Shown piece after piece: positions 24,778 to 35,705 of a stretch of DNA of 64,000 nucleotides; position 1 is the stretch's first letter; each line of letters starts with the position of its first letter. Below the pieces are notes generated by a model. The model worked only from the letters and a program-made list of their open reading frames with translations, did not search any database and was not told the origin of the DNA. This DNA comes from Chloroflexota bacterium (GTDB taxonomy: Bacteria; Chloroflexota; Anaerolineae; Anaerolineales; UBA4823): positions 124,001 to 188,000 of the forward strand of contig JAJUJL010000003.1 in assembly GCA_029265355.1 (NCBI GenBank), given 5' to 3'. The position numbers and the translations under genes were made by a program.

Positions 24778-27423
24778 TCACTCAGAGCGCAATGCTTCGG
24801 AAACCAGCATGCGCGCCATGCGCGCCGCTGGGTAGAGGCCGGCGAGCAAGGCGGCCAGGACCGCCAGCAGCAGCGCCTGTAGAAACGGTTCGGGTATGGT
24901 TTGCATCTGCAGCGTCCAGCCAAACGAGCGCCGATTGATGATGTAGATCAGAATAACCGCCAGGATATAACCGGTGGGTAAGGCCATCAATCCAGCGACC
25001 ATGCCCATCAGGCCGGTTTCGAGCATCACCAACCCCCACATCTGTCGCACGGTGAGCCCAACTGCGCGCAGGATGCCCAGCTCGCGCTGTTTCTCAAGCT
25101 CCAATGAAAGCAGTGTGCTGAGGACGCCGATGAAGGCGACGAGGGTTGCCAGGAGCTGCAAGGCGCCGGTGATGGCGAAGGTGCGGTCAAAGACCACCAG
25201 GACCTCGCTGCGCAGGTCTTGATTGGGGCGCACGAGCAGGTTTTGGACGCCGGCCAGGCTGGAGCGCAGCTCGCGCGCTACCTGCGTGCTGTCTTGTCCG
25301 GGTTTCAGCCGCAGCGCTACGGCGGTGATCGAAGAATCTTGCCAGAAACGACGGTAGGTTTCCAGCGACATCAGCACGGTGCCGGTAGTTGAGGCATAAT
25401 CGTAGTACACACCGGCCACTGGGAAGCGCTGTTCGCCGCGGTCGGTGTACAGGCTGATGGCGTCGCTTCTCAAGGTTGGCTGACTCAAAAATGCCTGGTC
25501 GAGCATTCCCAGGCGATTCGCCAGCGGCTCAGAAACCAGGACGGCTCCATCTGCCATTGCCTGGGGGATCTGCTCGATCGGCATGCGCCGCGCAACGTAG
25601 CTGCGCTCGAGCCCGACCTCGGGATTGCTGGAGGCGGCAATCTGCAACATGCCGTTGGGAGAATCGACGCGCGCTGCGCGCAGAGTGAGCGTGGTTTGCA
25701 CCGCCGGGTGAGCGGACAAGATCGCCAGGGCTTCCGGCAACACCGGGGCGGAGGTGGAGGTGGCGGTTTGCGAGGGTGCGGAGATGTAGACATCCCCCGA
25801 AAGCGTCTGGTCGAGCCAGGCGATGACCGTGGCGCGAAAACTGCCCACCATCAGGCTGACCCCGATGCTGACCGAGATGGCCACCATGAGAGCCGCGATA
25901 GCGATCGAGGTGCGGCTGATGGCGTTGGTCACGTCACGCGGCGCCATGCGCCCCAGGCTGCCCCAAACGCGCCCCAAGGGTGGGGCCGCCAGGCGCATCA
26001 AGAGGTGAGTGGCGGCGGGGGCCAGCATGGCGATGCCCACCAGGATGGCGAAGGTGGCGGCAAAGCTGATGATAAGGTTGTTGGTTGGGACGAAAAGGAG
26101 CGAAACGCCAGCGATCAAAAGCGTTGCACCCAGCAGCCCAGCGAAAAGGATGGCCTGGTACGCCTTGCCTTCCAAGCCAGAGCGGGATAAGGCAGCGCGA
26201 GGGGGCACAGATGCAGCCTCCCAGGCAGGGGGCGCAGCGGCCAGCATCGTCGCGCTGACGCCGATCAACAACCCTTTGGCTATGCTCTCCACCGGAAGCT
26301 GTACGCCGCGGACGGATACCACGAAGAAGAGATCGTTGATGGTCTGGGTGACCAGGCGCACCGCGCCCTGGCCCATGAACACACCCAGAGCAACGCCCAA
26401 CAGTGCCCCGGTGAGGCCAACCAGGAGCGATTCTACAATGACCAGTGCAAACACTTCACGGCGAGTGACGCCCAGGCAGCGCAGCGCGCCGAACATTGGT
26501 CGGCGCTGGATCACCGAGAAAGTCATGGTGTTATAGATCAGGAACAAGCCGACCACCAACGCCAATAAGCTGAGGGCAGTCAGGTTCAACCGAAAGGCAG
26601 CGGTCATCTCGGCGATCGAACCAGTGCGGGCGGAGACAGTCTGCAATTGCACGCCGGGGGGGAGCAGGAGGTTGATTTGGGATTCGATGCCGCCAGGTTG
26701 GGAGGCGTTCTCTGGCAGGATGAGGTCGATGCGATCCAGGCGTCCGATGCGTCCCGTCAGCTCTTGGGCGGTGGCGATATCCGCCAGGATGAGATTTTCA
26801 AGGCCGCGGCGGCTGAGGGCGTCTTCGGGCTGGAGCAATCCGGCGATGGTCGCGCTGTGCTGTTTGCCGCCGATGTCCAGGGTGATGCTGTCGCCTGGAG
26901 ATAAGCTGTAGCGCTGGGCTGTCTCCTGCGAAAGCAGGATGGCGCCCGGTTGTGTGAGGAACAGGGTCAAATCGCCAATCGGCGGGCGAAGCCCCTGCCC
27001 ACTCAGATAGCTGCGGAAAGGGGCGTCCACGAAAGGATCGATGCCCAGCAGTTGGAAGAGCACGCCGCCAAGTTGAGGCGAGGAGACAAAATCGCTGATC
27101 ACCGGGGCGGCGATGGGGAGAGCGCCGCGGCGTAATAGATCGGCATAAAGATTTTCATCGAGGCCGGTCGGGCCAGCGACGATCTGGTGGGTGGCGCGCC
27201 CGGCGATGGTGTCGGTGGAGAGGTCAAAGGCGCGGCTGGCGCTGGCATTGGCGAGATCGATAGCGACGATGACGGCCACACCGAGGGCGATGCCGAGGAT
27301 CATCAAGGAAGATTGCCAGGGGTGGCGGAGAAGGTAGCGCCAGCCGACGATGAAGATGGTGCGGCGCACAAACGGAGCACTGCGCATAGACATTGATAAT
27401 CGCGGAAATTCGCCTGGCTTCAC
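24778..27423 (-). CDS. FtsX-type ABC transporter permease (AttF/LolCE-like, two-domain)
   Basis: An 881-residue permease with two FtsX domains: a first membrane helix near residue 30 (WQSSLMILGIALGVAVIVAI), a large extracytoplasmic domain, three helices around 280-410, a second N-terminal helix near 490 and a last trio near 760-870. This layout fits mechanotransmission exporters that move lipids or lipoproteins rather than import solutes. The GTG at 27423 overlaps the TGA of the upstream GNAT gene and has GGAAAG before it; ATG at 27393 is an alternative start. Confidence 0.87.
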   Translation of the reverse strand: MKPGEFPRLSMSMRSAPFVRRTIFIVGWRYLLRHPWQSSLMILGIALGVAVIVAIDLANASASRAFDLSTDTIAGRATHQIVAGPTGLDENLYADLLRRGALPIAAPVISDFVSSPQLGGVLFQLLGIDPFVDAPFRSYLSGQGLRPPIGDLTLFLTQPGAILLSQETAQRYSLSPGDSITLDIGGKQHSATIAGLLQPEDALSRRGLENLILADIATAQELTGRIGRLDRIDLILPENASQPGGIESQINLLLPPGVQLQTVSARTGSIAEMTAAFRLNLTALSLLALVVGLFLIYNTMTFSVIQRRPMFGALRCLGVTRREVFALVIVESLLVGLTGALLGVALGVFMGQGAVRLVTQTINDLFFVVSVRGVQLPVESIAKGLLIGVSATMLAAAPPAWEAASVPPRAALSRSGLEGKAYQAILFAGLLGATLLIAGVSLLFVPTNNLIISFAATFAILVGIAMLAPAATHLLMRLAAPPLGRVWGSLGRMAPRDVTNAISRTSIAIAALMVAISVSIGVSLMVGSFRATVIAWLDQTLSGDVYISAPSQTATSTSAPVLPEALAILSAHPAVQTTLTLRAARVDSPNGMLQIAASSNPEVGLERSYVARRMPIEQIPQAMADGAVLVSEPLANRLGMLDQAFLSQPTLRSDAISLYTDRGEQRFPVAGVYYDYASTTGTVLMSLETYRRFWQDSSITAVALRLKPGQDSTQVARELRSSLAGVQNLLVRPNQDLRSEVLVVFDRTFAITGALQLLATLVAFIGVLSTLLSLELEKQRELGILRAVGLTVRQMWGLVMLETGLMGMVAGLMALPTGYILAVILIYIINRRSFGWTLQMQTIPEPFLQALLLAVLAALLAGLYPAARMARMLVSEALRSE

Positions 27424-28547
27424 AGCGCTTTCCGGTAAACGCGGTGATTTTTATAGGCCTTACCGCCCAGGTTAATCAGGTCGGCGCGCATTTGCTCTGC
27501 CGTCTCAGCGACCTGGGTCAGGTCGGCATGCTCGAAGTGGTATTCACGGATGGTATTTTCCATCTCAGCGTAGAGCAGGGCATTGCCGCCTCGGCCCTGG
27601 AATTCTGGCAGGATGCCAGCGCCGTTCAGAGCCACCCAGCGCGTGCGGCGCATCTCCAAGAGCAGGTCCACCAGACCGAAAGGCAACAGACGCCCGCGAG
27701 CGCGCTGCAGCGCAGCCGAGAGATCAGGGAAACCAAACAAAAAACCAACCGCTTCGTCGTTGTGTGCAATGACTTTGATCAGGCGCGGGTCGGCGACGGT
27801 CAGCAGGTTGTCCAATATGAATTGGATTTCACGCTCGGTCAGCGGGTAGTATTCCCAGTTGTTGACGAACGCCTGGTTGTAGGCTTTGCCGATGCGCGGC
27901 GCCCAGGCTTTTAGATCGCTCTTGGTGCGAAAGCGCTGCACGCGCAGCGTTCCCCGCTCCTGCACACGTTGGGCGATGCGGTGAACGCGCTCGGGCAGTC
28001 GAAAAGCCTGGCTGTTCAGGTAGCAGGAGACAAAATCCACCTCTTTTGTGAATCCCTGGGCTTCCACCAGTGTCCGGTAGTAGGGATAGTTGTAGTTCAT
28101 CATGGTCATGAGCTGGCGGTGTTCGTAGCCTTCGATCAATATCCCATAGCCATCCAATGCACCAAAGCCTTTGGGGCCGACGACGGTATCCAGTCCTCGC
28201 TGGCGCGCCCAATCAAACACGGCCGAGAACAAAGCCGCGGCGGCTTCAGGATCATTTTCGCAATCGAAATGATAGAACTGGGCTTGACGGGTGCCATGGT
28301 ACTCGTTGAAATGGCGGTTTTCCAGGGCAGCGATGCGACCGATGTCTTTGCCCTGGCGGGAAGCGATGAAGAAATCGGCGGTGGAATGCTCGTAGAAGGG
28401 GTGGCGATCGCGGTTGAGCTGCAGCTCGGCATCCAGGTACAGAGGGGGAACCCATTGTGGATGATCTTTGTATAATCGAAATGGGATATTAATATAGCGA
28501 CGCACCTGCGAGCGATTGCGAGTGTCGATCTTCTCAATGGACAACAT
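27420..28547 (-). CDS. GNAT-like acetyltransferase within ABC exporter operon
   Basis: A 375-residue protein with an N-terminal domain (YINIPFRLYKDHPQWVPP, GRIAAL) and a C-terminal GNAT fold containing the ILPEFQGRGGNALLY acetyl-CoA loop. Both halves look like GNAT modules, as in FemABX-like and mycothiol-synthase-like enzymes. It lies between the ATPase (42-bp gap) and the permease (4-bp overlap), so the product is probably linked to what the exporter handles, for example by modifying a lipid or amino compound. CAGGAGGC precedes the ATG. Substrate unknown. Confidence 0.8.
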   Translation of the reverse strand: MLSIEKIDTRNRSQVRRYINIPFRLYKDHPQWVPPLYLDAELQLNRDRHPFYEHSTADFFIASRQGKDIGRIAALENRHFNEYHGTRQAQFYHFDCENDPEAAAALFSAVFDWARQRGLDTVVGPKGFGALDGYGILIEGYEHRQLMTMMNYNYPYYRTLVEAQGFTKEVDFVSCYLNSQAFRLPERVHRIAQRVQERGTLRVQRFRTKSDLKAWAPRIGKAYNQAFVNNWEYYPLTEREIQFILDNLLTVADPRLIKVIAHNDEAVGFLFGFPDLSAALQRARGRLLPFGLVDLLLEMRRTRWVALNGAGILPEFQGRGGNALLYAEMENTIREYHFEHADLTQVAETAEQMRADLINLGGKAYKNHRVYRKAL

Positions 28548-28589
28548 GCCTGCCTCCTGGGGATTGGGATCTGGGATGGTATATGCGAT

Positions 28590-29282
28590 TTATGAATCGC
28601 ACGGATTTGCCAGGCGACCTTCACGCAAGCACAAAACCCGGTCGGAGATCGAGGCTGCTTCCTGGCTGTGGGTGACCATGAGCAGGTTTTTGCGCCGCTG
28701 GCGTGTGAGATGATCGAGCAACATTAAGACCTGGCGACCGGTTTCTTCATCGAGGTTTCCGGTGGGCTCGTCGGCGAGCACCAGCACCGGATCATGCACC
28801 AGGGCGCGGGCAATCGCAACGCGCTGCTGCTCCCCTCCCGAGAGGCGATCCGGGAAGGTGTTCAGGCGATCCAGGAGGCCAACCGCGTCCAGCAGCTCTT
28901 CGGCGCGGCGGCGCGCCTGGCGGTGATCGACTCCATTGAGTTCCAGGGGCAGGATAACATTCTCGAGCACCCGCAAGGTGGGCAACAGGTTGAAAAATTG
29001 GAAAATAAAACCGATATTTTGGCGGCGGAAAAGGGTGCGTTGGTGGTCAGTCAAGCTGGTCAGCTCTTGGCCCTCCAGGTAGATGCGACCTGAGTCAGCG
29101 CGATCGATGCCGCTGATCAAATTGAGCAAGGTGCTTTTTCCGCTGCCGCTTTTGCCGACGATGGCGACCAGCTCGCCGCGTTGGATCGTGGCGTCGACAC
29201 CCTGCAGCACAGGTCGAGCGCGTTCGCCTTCGGTAAAGCACTTGGTTAAGTTTTCCAGGCGCAAAAAGCCATTCGATTTCAT
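28590..29282 (-). CDS. ABC transporter ATP-binding protein (LolD/MacB type)
   Basis: A 230-residue ATPase. Walker A is GKSGSGKST, the Q-loop lies in [13 protein letters not shown], the signature is [15 protein letters not shown], Walker B/D-loop [11 protein letters not shown] and the switch His is in MVTHS. Sequence class is that of LolD/MacB, the usual partner of FtsX permeases, so it pairs with 24778-27423. Its ATG overlaps the photolyase stop by 4 bp, which ties the export set to the light-associated genes upstream. Confidence 0.92.
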   Translation of the reverse strand: MKSNGFLRLENLTKCFTEGERARPVLQGVDATIQRGELVAIVGKSGSGKSTLLNLISGIDRADSGRIYLEGQELTSLTDHQRTLFRRQNIGFIFQFFNLLPTLRVLENVILPLELNGVDHRQARRRAEELLDAVGLLDRLNTFPDRLSGGEQQRVAIARALVHDPVLVLADEPTGNLDEETGRQVLMLLDHLTRQRRKNLLMVTHSQEAASISDRVLCLREGRLANPCDS

Positions 29283-30709
29283 CGGGTTTCCCTGCTGACT
29301 GGCGTTGCTGGTTGATGATAGGCGTTCAGAGCGCGCTGGCGAGCGTACTGGTGATCAATGATCGGCGCGGGATACTGGCGACCGATGTGCACACCCAGGC
29401 GAGACTGCAGGCTCAAGGGCATCTTCCAGGGTTCGTGGATAAATTCATCGGGCACGGCGTGCAGCTCGGGTAGCCAGCGGCGAATATATGCGCCATGCGG
29501 GTCGAAGCGTTGGCTTTGAAGGATGGGATTGAAGATGCGGAAGTATGGGGCGGCGTCGGTGCCCGTGCCAGCCGCCCACTGCCAGCCGCCGTTGTTGGCC
29601 GCCGGGTCGCCATCCAGCAAATTCTGCATGAACCAGCGCTCACCCAAACGCCAATCGACCAGCAGGTCTTTGGTCAAGAAGGAGGCGACAATCATGCGCG
29701 CCCGGTTGTGCATCCAGCCGGTGGATAAAAGCTGGCGCATGGCGGCGTCCACCACCGGGTAACCAGTTTGGCCCGCCTGCCATGCCTGAAGGTCAGCGGG
29801 ATTGTCCAGCCAGTCGATGCGCATGGGGCGGAAATTCCGCTCGAGCACATGCGGGAAATGCTGCAGGATGTGGATGTAAAACTCGCGCCAGATCAGTTCG
29901 TTCAACCAGGTTTCAGCGCTCTTGGCTGCAGCAGCCTGGCGGCGTCGCTGGATCGCCTGCCAGGCTGCAATGACAGCCTGGCGCGGGCTGAGCATGCCAA
30001 AGCGCAAGTAGGGGGAGAGCCCCGAGGTGCCTTCGATATCCAGGCGATCTCGCCCTTCACCATACGCAAAAATGGGGGCATCCAGGCTTTCGCTGAATAC
30101 CCGCAGTCGGCGTTGCGCCTCCTGCTCGCCAGCCGGGAAAGGCGAGAGAGCGGCGGGTGGGTTCCCGGGCGGAATGGTCTCGGCGGCGGGCAAATCCGGT
30201 GTGGAGATGCGCGCAGGGGCGGGAGATGGCTGCAGGCTAGAAATACCCGGCAGGCTTTTCCAGGCGCGGCTGAAGGGTGTGAAAACCGTGTAGGGCTGGC
30301 CATCGCTCTTCAAGACGGCGCCGGGTGGGATGACTGCGGAGCTGCCCACCAGGGTGAGGGGCAAATGTCTGGCAATGAGGGCGTCTCGGCGGCGGGCGTA
30401 AGGAGAGTGATCTGCTTCGGCGAAGATTGCGCCTGCCCCGCTCTGTTGTACCAGTTGGGTGAGAATCTCTGCTGGATTCCCCCGAAAAAAGGCCAGTCGG
30501 CTGCCGCGGCGCCTGAGATCTGCATCCAGGCTGTGCAGGCCATCCAGTAGGAAAACCAGGCGGCGCGGGCTGGTATACGGCGCGTTGACCAGGTGTGGAT
30601 CGAGGATAAAAACCGGCAGCACCTGGGAGGCGCTGTTCAGCGAGGCTTGCAATGCCTGGTTATCGAAGAGGCGCAGGTCGCGCCGCAGCCACCAAATTGC
30701 GAGATCCAT
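29279..30709 (-). CDS. phrB: Deoxyribodipyrimidine photo-lyase (class I type)
   Basis: A 476-residue cryptochrome/photolyase. The N-terminus [17 protein letters not shown] is the antenna-binding Rossmann domain; the C-terminal FAD domain has [46 protein letters not shown] and [20 protein letters not shown]. It repairs UV-induced pyrimidine dimers using blue light. The ATG at 30709 shares bases with the TGA of the aldo-keto reductase upstream. Its place downstream of a CarH-controlled promoter fits light induction of photolyase, known in several CarH/LitR regulons. Confidence 0.95.
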   Translation of the reverse strand: MDLAIWWLRRDLRLFDNQALQASLNSASQVLPVFILDPHLVNAPYTSPRRLVFLLDGLHSLDADLRRRGSRLAFFRGNPAEILTQLVQQSGAGAIFAEADHSPYARRRDALIARHLPLTLVGSSAVIPPGAVLKSDGQPYTVFTPFSRAWKSLPGISSLQPSPAPARISTPDLPAAETIPPGNPPAALSPFPAGEQEAQRRLRVFSESLDAPIFAYGEGRDRLDIEGTSGLSPYLRFGMLSPRQAVIAAWQAIQRRRQAAAAKSAETWLNELIWREFYIHILQHFPHVLERNFRPMRIDWLDNPADLQAWQAGQTGYPVVDAAMRQLLSTGWMHNRARMIVASFLTKDLLVDWRLGERWFMQNLLDGDPAANNGGWQWAAGTGTDAAPYFRIFNPILQSQRFDPHGAYIRRWLPELHAVPDEFIHEPWKMPLSLQSRLGVHIGRQYPAPIIDHQYARQRALNAYHQPATPVSRETR

Positions 30710-31668
30710 CACGGTGTCTCCCCTTTTTCGGGATGCAGGTCGCTAGTGATCCTGTCAAGGGCAGCGATCTCGTCCGGTGTGAGCGACCAGCCCAATGCGC
30801 CAGCATTTTCCTGCGCCTGGCGCAGGTTTTTTGCCCCCGGTATGGGCACTGCGCCTTTGCACATCACCCAATTCAGCGCAACCTGGGCGGGAGTCTTGTC
30901 GCCGTGGGCGTGCCCGATCTCTCCAAGAAGCCGGATGAGAGGCGGTAGGCGGTTCAGCAGGTCGGTGGAAAACTTGCGCCCGCGAATGCCCGAGGGTGGA
31001 TTAACCACCGTGTATTTGCCGGTCAGCAGGCCTTGCGCGAGCGGGCTATAGGCGATCAGCGTGATCTTGTGCTGGCGGCAGAGTTCCAGCAGCCCGTTGG
31101 TCTCCACGCTGCGGTTCAAGAGATTGTAGAGCACTTGGTTCGAAGCCAGGGTGACGCCGCGCTTGAGTAAAACCGTCTCGATGTGCAGCATCTGTTGGCG
31201 ATTGAAATTCGAGACTCCCACAGCGCGGGTCAATCCACGCTGCACGGCGTCCGCCAGGGCATTGCCCCAGGTTTCCAATGAGGCTGGGGGCAGAGGCCAA
31301 TGAATCTGATAGAGATCGACGTGTTCCAGGCCAAGACGGCGTAAACTGCCACGCAGCGCGGTGACGAGCTGACTGCGATTGAAACGCCATGGGTAGGGGT
31401 AGAACTTGGTGGCGAGCACAACGCTCTTGCCAGATTGGCGGATGAATTGGCCGGTGAGGCGCTCAGACTTCCCCATGCCGTACACCTCAGCGGTGTCCAC
31501 CAACTGGATACCGGCTTCCAAGCTGGCCTGGAAGGCCGCTCTGGCATCTTCTGGGGAATAATCTCTGCCATATCCCCAAAAGAATCGATCTCCCCAAGCC
31601 CAGGCGCCCACACCCAGGGGTTTGATGACGATATCTGTGCTACCGAGTGTAATTTGATCTGGAATCAT
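30709..31668 (-). CDS. Aldo/keto reductase
   Basis: A 319-residue aldo-keto reductase with LVDTAEVYGMGKSE (Asp, Tyr), VVLATKFYPYP (Lys) and LYQIHWPLP (His). It is closer to plant/cyanobacterial pyridoxal-reductase-like enzymes than to the two paralogues at 3438-5445. The ATG at 31668 was chosen; a TTG at 31692 would overlap the ldh stop. Gene order and overlaps put it in the putative light-responsive operon. Substrate unknown. Confidence 0.88.
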   Translation of the reverse strand: MIPDQITLGSTDIVIKPLGVGAWAWGDRFFWGYGRDYSPEDARAAFQASLEAGIQLVDTAEVYGMGKSERLTGQFIRQSGKSVVLATKFYPYPWRFNRSQLVTALRGSLRRLGLEHVDLYQIHWPLPPASLETWGNALADAVQRGLTRAVGVSNFNRQQMLHIETVLLKRGVTLASNQVLYNLLNRSVETNGLLELCRQHKITLIAYSPLAQGLLTGKYTVVNPPSGIRGRKFSTDLLNRLPPLIRLLGEIGHAHGDKTPAQVALNWVMCKGAVPIPGAKNLRQAQENAGALGWSLTPDEIAALDRITSDLHPEKGETP

Positions 31669-31688
31669 AGGTGGGCAAATTTTATGGG

Positions 31689-32639
31689 TCAAGTGATCTG
31701 CAGAGACAGTTCGCTGATCAGATGGCGGATCAGCTTAGCGCTGGCTTGCAAGGCGCGGCTTTCTTCATCGCTCAGCGGTGGCTGCAGGGTAGCCAGTATC
31801 CCTTCTCCGCCAACCAGATGGGGCAGTGAGACGCTCACATCCGGCACGCCGAGCACATCGCGCAGTGGTGTGGTGACAGTCAGGATGGCGCGCTGATCAC
31901 GCAGGACCGCTTCTGTGATGCGCGCCAGGGCGCTGCCGATGCCATAATAGGTGGAGCCTTTGCCTTGAATGATGTGGTAGGCTGCATTGCGCACTTGTTG
32001 ATCGATCACCTGGCGATCTTCCTGGCAAACGCTCAGCCCGCGCAGTTTACAATAATCCTCGAGCGGGATACCCCCAACGGAGATCAAAGACCAGGTGAGC
32101 ACTTCTGAGTCGCCGTGTTCGCCAAGCACGTAGGCATGCACATGCTGCGAGTCGACGCCGAGCTGGCGCGCCAGCAGGGTGCGGAAGCGGGCTGTGTCCA
32201 GGGTGGTGCCTGATCCAATCACGCGGTTGGAAGAAACGCCGTGCTGAGCGGCATAATAGGCGGTGATGTAGGTCATGATGTCCACGGGATTTGTGGCGAC
32301 CAACAAGATCGCGTCTGGCGCGTGCGCCAACACCTGGGGAACCACCTGGGCGAAAATGCGGGCGTTGCGTTCCAGGAGCTGCAGACGGGTCTCGCCCGGT
32401 CGTTGGCTGACGCCGGCTGAGAGGATCACCACCCGGGCGTTGGATAGATCTGCGTAGTCGCCAAAGGAAATTTCCATCGGGTGGGCAAAGGGCACGGCAT
32501 GCAAGATATCGTCAGCTTCGGCGCTGGCGCGCTCACGGTTTAAGTCGACCAGGACAATGTGTCGACCAACCCCACGCATCACCATGGCATACGCGGCGGT
32601 TGCGCCAACCAGGCCACTGCCGATGATTCCGATTTTCAT
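31689..32639 (-). CDS. ldh: L-lactate dehydrogenase
   Basis: A 316-residue NAD-dependent LDH of the LDH/MDH family. [10 protein letters not shown] is the NAD loop; [10 protein letters not shown] carries the Gln that selects lactate/pyruvate over malate and the mobile-loop Arg; [10 protein letters not shown] gives Asp168/Arg171 equivalents and LGEHGDSE the catalytic His. Pyruvate to lactate with NADH regeneration. AAAGGAG lies 7 nt before the ATG. Its presence between an oxidoreductase and an aldo-keto reductase in a putative light operon is unusual. Confidence 0.95.
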   Translation of the reverse strand: MKIGIIGSGLVGATAAYAMVMRGVGRHIVLVDLNRERASAEADDILHAVPFAHPMEISFGDYADLSNARVVILSAGVSQRPGETRLQLLERNARIFAQVVPQVLAHAPDAILLVATNPVDIMTYITAYYAAQHGVSSNRVIGSGTTLDTARFRTLLARQLGVDSQHVHAYVLGEHGDSEVLTWSLISVGGIPLEDYCKLRGLSVCQEDRQVIDQQVRNAAYHIIQGKGSTYYGIGSALARITEAVLRDQRAILTVTTPLRDVLGVPDVSVSLPHLVGGEGILATLQPPLSDEESRALQASAKLIRHLISELSLQIT

Positions 32640-32682
32640 AGTCGTCTCCTTTCAATCCAGCGTTGGACAGTCGAGGCAGGGG

Positions 32683-34230
32683 TCAATCCAATGGCGCTGC
32701 GGGGGGCGCTTTGAACCAACGCAGACCATGGGAGGCGTAACGCCCTGGGAGAGCGGACAGCACCACCCTGGCGATGCGCAAACCTCCCAGGGCGACGGCA
32801 GGCATGCTCTGGCCTGGAAAAATCGAGTCGCCGACCATCCACAGGTTCCGAGCGAGGCGCGGCTGCCGGGCGGTGAACAGATTGGCTTGGGGATAACCGC
32901 CCACCCAGCCCCACTTTCGTCGGGTGAAGCGCTCGAAGGTAACCGGCGTGCCTGGCAGGATGAGGCGAGCGCGTTTTCGCAGATCCGGTACAGCGCGCTC
33001 TGCTCGATCGAGGATTCGCTCCAGGTAGGCTTGCTTGCGCGCTTCGTAAGCGGCGGGGTCGTTCTGATAGAGCTGCCACCAGGGGCGAAGATCGGTGTGG
33101 GTGCTGATGGTCAGGGCGCGATGGCCGGCAGGGGCGCGACTTGCGTCTTGTGGCAGGCTGAGCGACATGAAAATGGTATAGCCTTCTCCGATTGGCATTT
33201 TCTCTTTTTGCGAGGCGAGATCGATGACCTGGTGATGCAAGGGAAGATCTCCTGGCAAACCTGCTCCTTCCAACCCTATATATACCATAAAGGCGCCCCA
33301 ACCGTGACGCGGGGAGGGAGGTGAATCAGGCGCTTGCTTTCCGAGAAGGGTTGCGATGTTCGCTTCGGGCAGGTTGGCAATCACGACTGAGGCATCGTAA
33401 ACTTCACCGCGCTTGGTGTGAATGCGCCACGAGCCATCCGAGCGCGGCTCGAGTTGGGTCACTTCCTGGCGAAAGCGCACCTGGCCTCCATTTTGGCGCA
33501 CCGCCTGCACCAGCAGGTCGCTCACAGCGCCCATACCGCCGTGCAGGTGTGCAACGCCGCGGCGAGGCAGGTCGAGAGCGGCCGCGCCATACAGGGCGTA
33601 CACATCCTGGCTGGTCGCCTGGGCTGAGATGAGCAGTTGCGCATCGACGAACTGCCGGAGACGAGGATTGGCATTCACCAGGTGATCCGAAACAGGGCGG
33701 AAGGCGTCGCGCAGCAAGCCGGGCAGCCTGCGCGGCGGGACGTCCCGCAGCAGCCACTGGAGGCCGTTGTTGAGCAGTGACACCGCCTGGCGGGAGCCAT
33801 GAGGCGGCCAGGGTGGCAAGCGCAAAGCCAGGTTCCACAGCATGTCGGCGATGTCTTCCTGCCAGCGGAAGAAATCGTTTGCCGCAGCGCCAAATACCCG
33901 CTGCTGCTCTTCCCAGCGCTGCGCGGTGGTGTAGCGCGCTACTTGTTCGCCGTCGGGCAGGTGCACGAGCATGGCAATCTCGGGCTGCTCGAGCGGCCAA
34001 TCACGGATGCCAGTCGCCTCAGCGACCCTGTGCATTGGGCCGTCGGTGTAAAAGCCCCCAGCAAGCGTCGCGCCAGCGTCGAAGCGATAGCCCTGGTGAA
34101 AGAACGTCCCAGCGCACCCGCCAGGATAGACATGCGCTTCCAGCACAGTCACATCGAGGCCAGCACGAGCCAGGACAGCCGCGGTGGTCAGACCGCCAAT
34201 GCCTGCGCCGATGACCACAATCGAGTTCAT
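32683..34230 (-). CDS. CrtI/CrtD-family FAD-dependent oxidoreductase (carotenoid desaturase/isomerase-like)
   Basis: A 515-residue flavoprotein of the phytoene desaturase superfamily. The N-terminal dinucleotide motif is [20 protein letters not shown], followed by [17 protein letters not shown]; the C-terminal FAD motif is [22 protein letters not shown]. It resembles the CruA/CrtD/CrtO and CrtISO groups. No phytoene synthase lies nearby, so a carotenoid substrate is likely but not shown. The ATG overlaps the stop of the SRPBCC gene (ATGA). Confidence 0.87.
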   Translation of the reverse strand: MNSIVVIGAGIGGLTTAAVLARAGLDVTVLEAHVYPGGCAGTFFHQGYRFDAGATLAGGFYTDGPMHRVAEATGIRDWPLEQPEIAMLVHLPDGEQVARYTTAQRWEEQQRVFGAAANDFFRWQEDIADMLWNLALRLPPWPPHGSRQAVSLLNNGLQWLLRDVPPRRLPGLLRDAFRPVSDHLVNANPRLRQFVDAQLLISAQATSQDVYALYGAAALDLPRRGVAHLHGGMGAVSDLLVQAVRQNGGQVRFRQEVTQLEPRSDGSWRIHTKRGEVYDASVVIANLPEANIATLLGKQAPDSPPSPRHGWGAFMVYIGLEGAGLPGDLPLHHQVIDLASQKEKMPIGEGYTIFMSLSLPQDASRAPAGHRALTISTHTDLRPWWQLYQNDPAAYEARKQAYLERILDRAERAVPDLRKRARLILPGTPVTFERFTRRKWGWVGGYPQANLFTARQPRLARNLWMVGDSIFPGQSMPAVALGGLRIARVVLSALPGRYASHGLRWFKAPPAAPLD

Positions 34231-34691
34231 GGTTGCGCCGCCGCAGCCTGCTGGATAATTCGCCGTGTCTGCCAGGCGCGATAGGCAAACAGCAGCGGTA
34301 AACCGAGCCACATCGCCAACCCAACCAGTCGCCACCAGGGATGGCGCTTCAACTCAGCCTGGATCTCGTCGCGCACCAGGGTGACGGAGTCCGACAGCGG
34401 CACATAGCTGTGTTGGTGCACCCAGGTCTCGAAAGGTCCTTCGAGCTGCCGATCCACAAAGCCATAGGGCGTGACAGCCTCGATGGCTGATGCCCAGGGA
34501 ACTGGAATCGGTCCTGCCCAAAGCGTGAAATCCATGCGTGACCCTTCGGCAAGCAATGGAGGAGCCTGCCTCATCTGCACGATGAGGGGCGGGGGTGTGA
34601 TAGCGGCCATGTTTTCTGAGCGACTGTGGAACTCAACCACCGCCGCCAGCGGCGCATTGATTGCGAATTCATGTCGATAGCGCATTGTCAT
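34227..34691 (-). CDS. SRPBCC-family lipid-binding protein with C-terminal membrane helix
   Basis: A 154-residue START-like (SRPBCC) protein: [21 protein letters not shown] is the first strand-helix pair, and [30 protein letters not shown] and VTLVRDEIQ are typical of the COG4276/CPBP-like cell-division inhibitor-type subgroup. A hydrophobic segment ([16 protein letters not shown]) near residues 120-137 should anchor it. Frequently found next to TIGR01777 epimerases and CrtI-like enzymes, as here. It lies 3 bp downstream of the epimerase gene. Confidence 0.8.
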   Translation of the reverse strand: MTMRYRHEFAINAPLAAVVEFHSRSENMAAITPPPLIVQMRQAPPLLAEGSRMDFTLWAGPIPVPWASAIEAVTPYGFVDRQLEGPFETWVHQHSYVPLSDSVTLVRDEIQAELKRHPWWRLVGLAMWLGLPLLFAYRAWQTRRIIQQAAAAQP

Positions 34692-34694
34692 CAG

Positions 34695-35636
34695 CTATGC
34701 AGATCTAAAAATGTCGCGCAGGGCTGGCTCCAATTGAACAAATCGGAACTCAAACCCCATTTTTTGCAAGCGCTCGGGTATGACCTTTTGCCCGGTGAGC
34801 AAGACCGAGGCTGTTTCTCCAAAGGCGAGCTTAATGGCGAAGCTGGGAGCGGGCATGTAGTATGGGCGGGAGATGACTTTTGCCAGGGTGCGCCCGAAGT
34901 CAGCGTTGGTCACGGGGACAGGGGCAGTCAGATTGAAGGCGCCCGATGCGCCTTTATTCTCGATCAGGAAACGAATTGCCGCGATGTGATCTTTGATGTG
35001 TATCCAGGAGTGGTATTGCTTGCCAGAGCCAACCGGCCCACCGGCAAAGAGTTTGAAAGGCAACATCTGCAGCGGCAGAGAGCCGCCTTCGGCGCTCAAC
35101 ACGAGACCTGTGCGGATGATCGCCCGCCGCACACCAAGCTGCTCGACAGGCTGAGTCGAGTCTTCCCACTTTTTGCACACTTCGGCCAGGAAATCAGAAC
35201 CAAGGCTGGATTGTTCGGTGATCGCCTCAGCCTGGCGAGGACCGTAAATGCCTATTGCCGAGGATTGGATGACCACGCCCGGCTTCTGAGAGGCAGCCGA
35301 TACGGCCTCGACGACAGCTTTGCCAGCATCCAGGCGGCTTTGAAGAATGCGGCGTTTTTTCTCCGGGGTCCAGCGCTCGCTGAACAGCATGGCAGGGATG
35401 GTCTCGCCGCGCAGGCTCTCGCCGGCCAGGTTGACGATGGCGTCTGCGCCGTCTGCCAGGTGCCCCCAGCCATCAGCGCTTTTTGCATCCCAGGCAACCA
35501 TGCGCACGTTGCCAGGGCGAGCTTGCTCACTGTGGGGCGTGCGGGTCAAGATGATGACTTCATGACCATCACCTGCCAGATCGGCAGCGAGGTGTTTACC
35601 GATAAAACCGGTTCCGCCGGTGATAATGACTCGCAT
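34695..35636 (-). CDS. TIGR01777-family NAD-dependent epimerase/oxidoreductase
   Basis: A 313-residue short-chain dehydrogenase-like protein. The N-terminus IITGGTGFIGKHLAADLAGDGHEV binds NAD(P); the family blocks DAIVNLAGESLRG, RWTPEKKRRILQSR, IQSSAIGIYGPR and the C-terminal GQKVIPERLQKMGFEFR identify the YfcH/SDR39U1 group. The activity of this family is not established. CAGGAGG precedes the ATG. First gene after the divergent CarH promoter region. Confidence 0.92.
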   Translation of the reverse strand: MRVIITGGTGFIGKHLAADLAGDGHEVIILTRTPHSEQARPGNVRMVAWDAKSADGWGHLADGADAIVNLAGESLRGETIPAMLFSERWTPEKKRRILQSRLDAGKAVVEAVSAASQKPGVVIQSSAIGIYGPRQAEAITEQSSLGSDFLAEVCKKWEDSTQPVEQLGVRRAIIRTGLVLSAEGGSLPLQMLPFKLFAGGPVGSGKQYHSWIHIKDHIAAIRFLIENKGASGAFNLTAPVPVTNADFGRTLAKVISRPYYMPAPSFAIKLAFGETASVLLTGQKVIPERLQKMGFEFRFVQLEPALRDIFRSA

Positions 35637-35705
35637 GATAACCTCCTGTAATCACTACGTGGTGCGCGAAAAGAACGCGGAGTAAAGAACTCATCGAACA
35701 GCTAA

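Noticed and set aside
29279-30712. GTG at 30712 as photolyase start
   Set aside because: The ATG at 30709 gives the standard [14 protein letters not shown]-terminus and overlaps the upstream stop.
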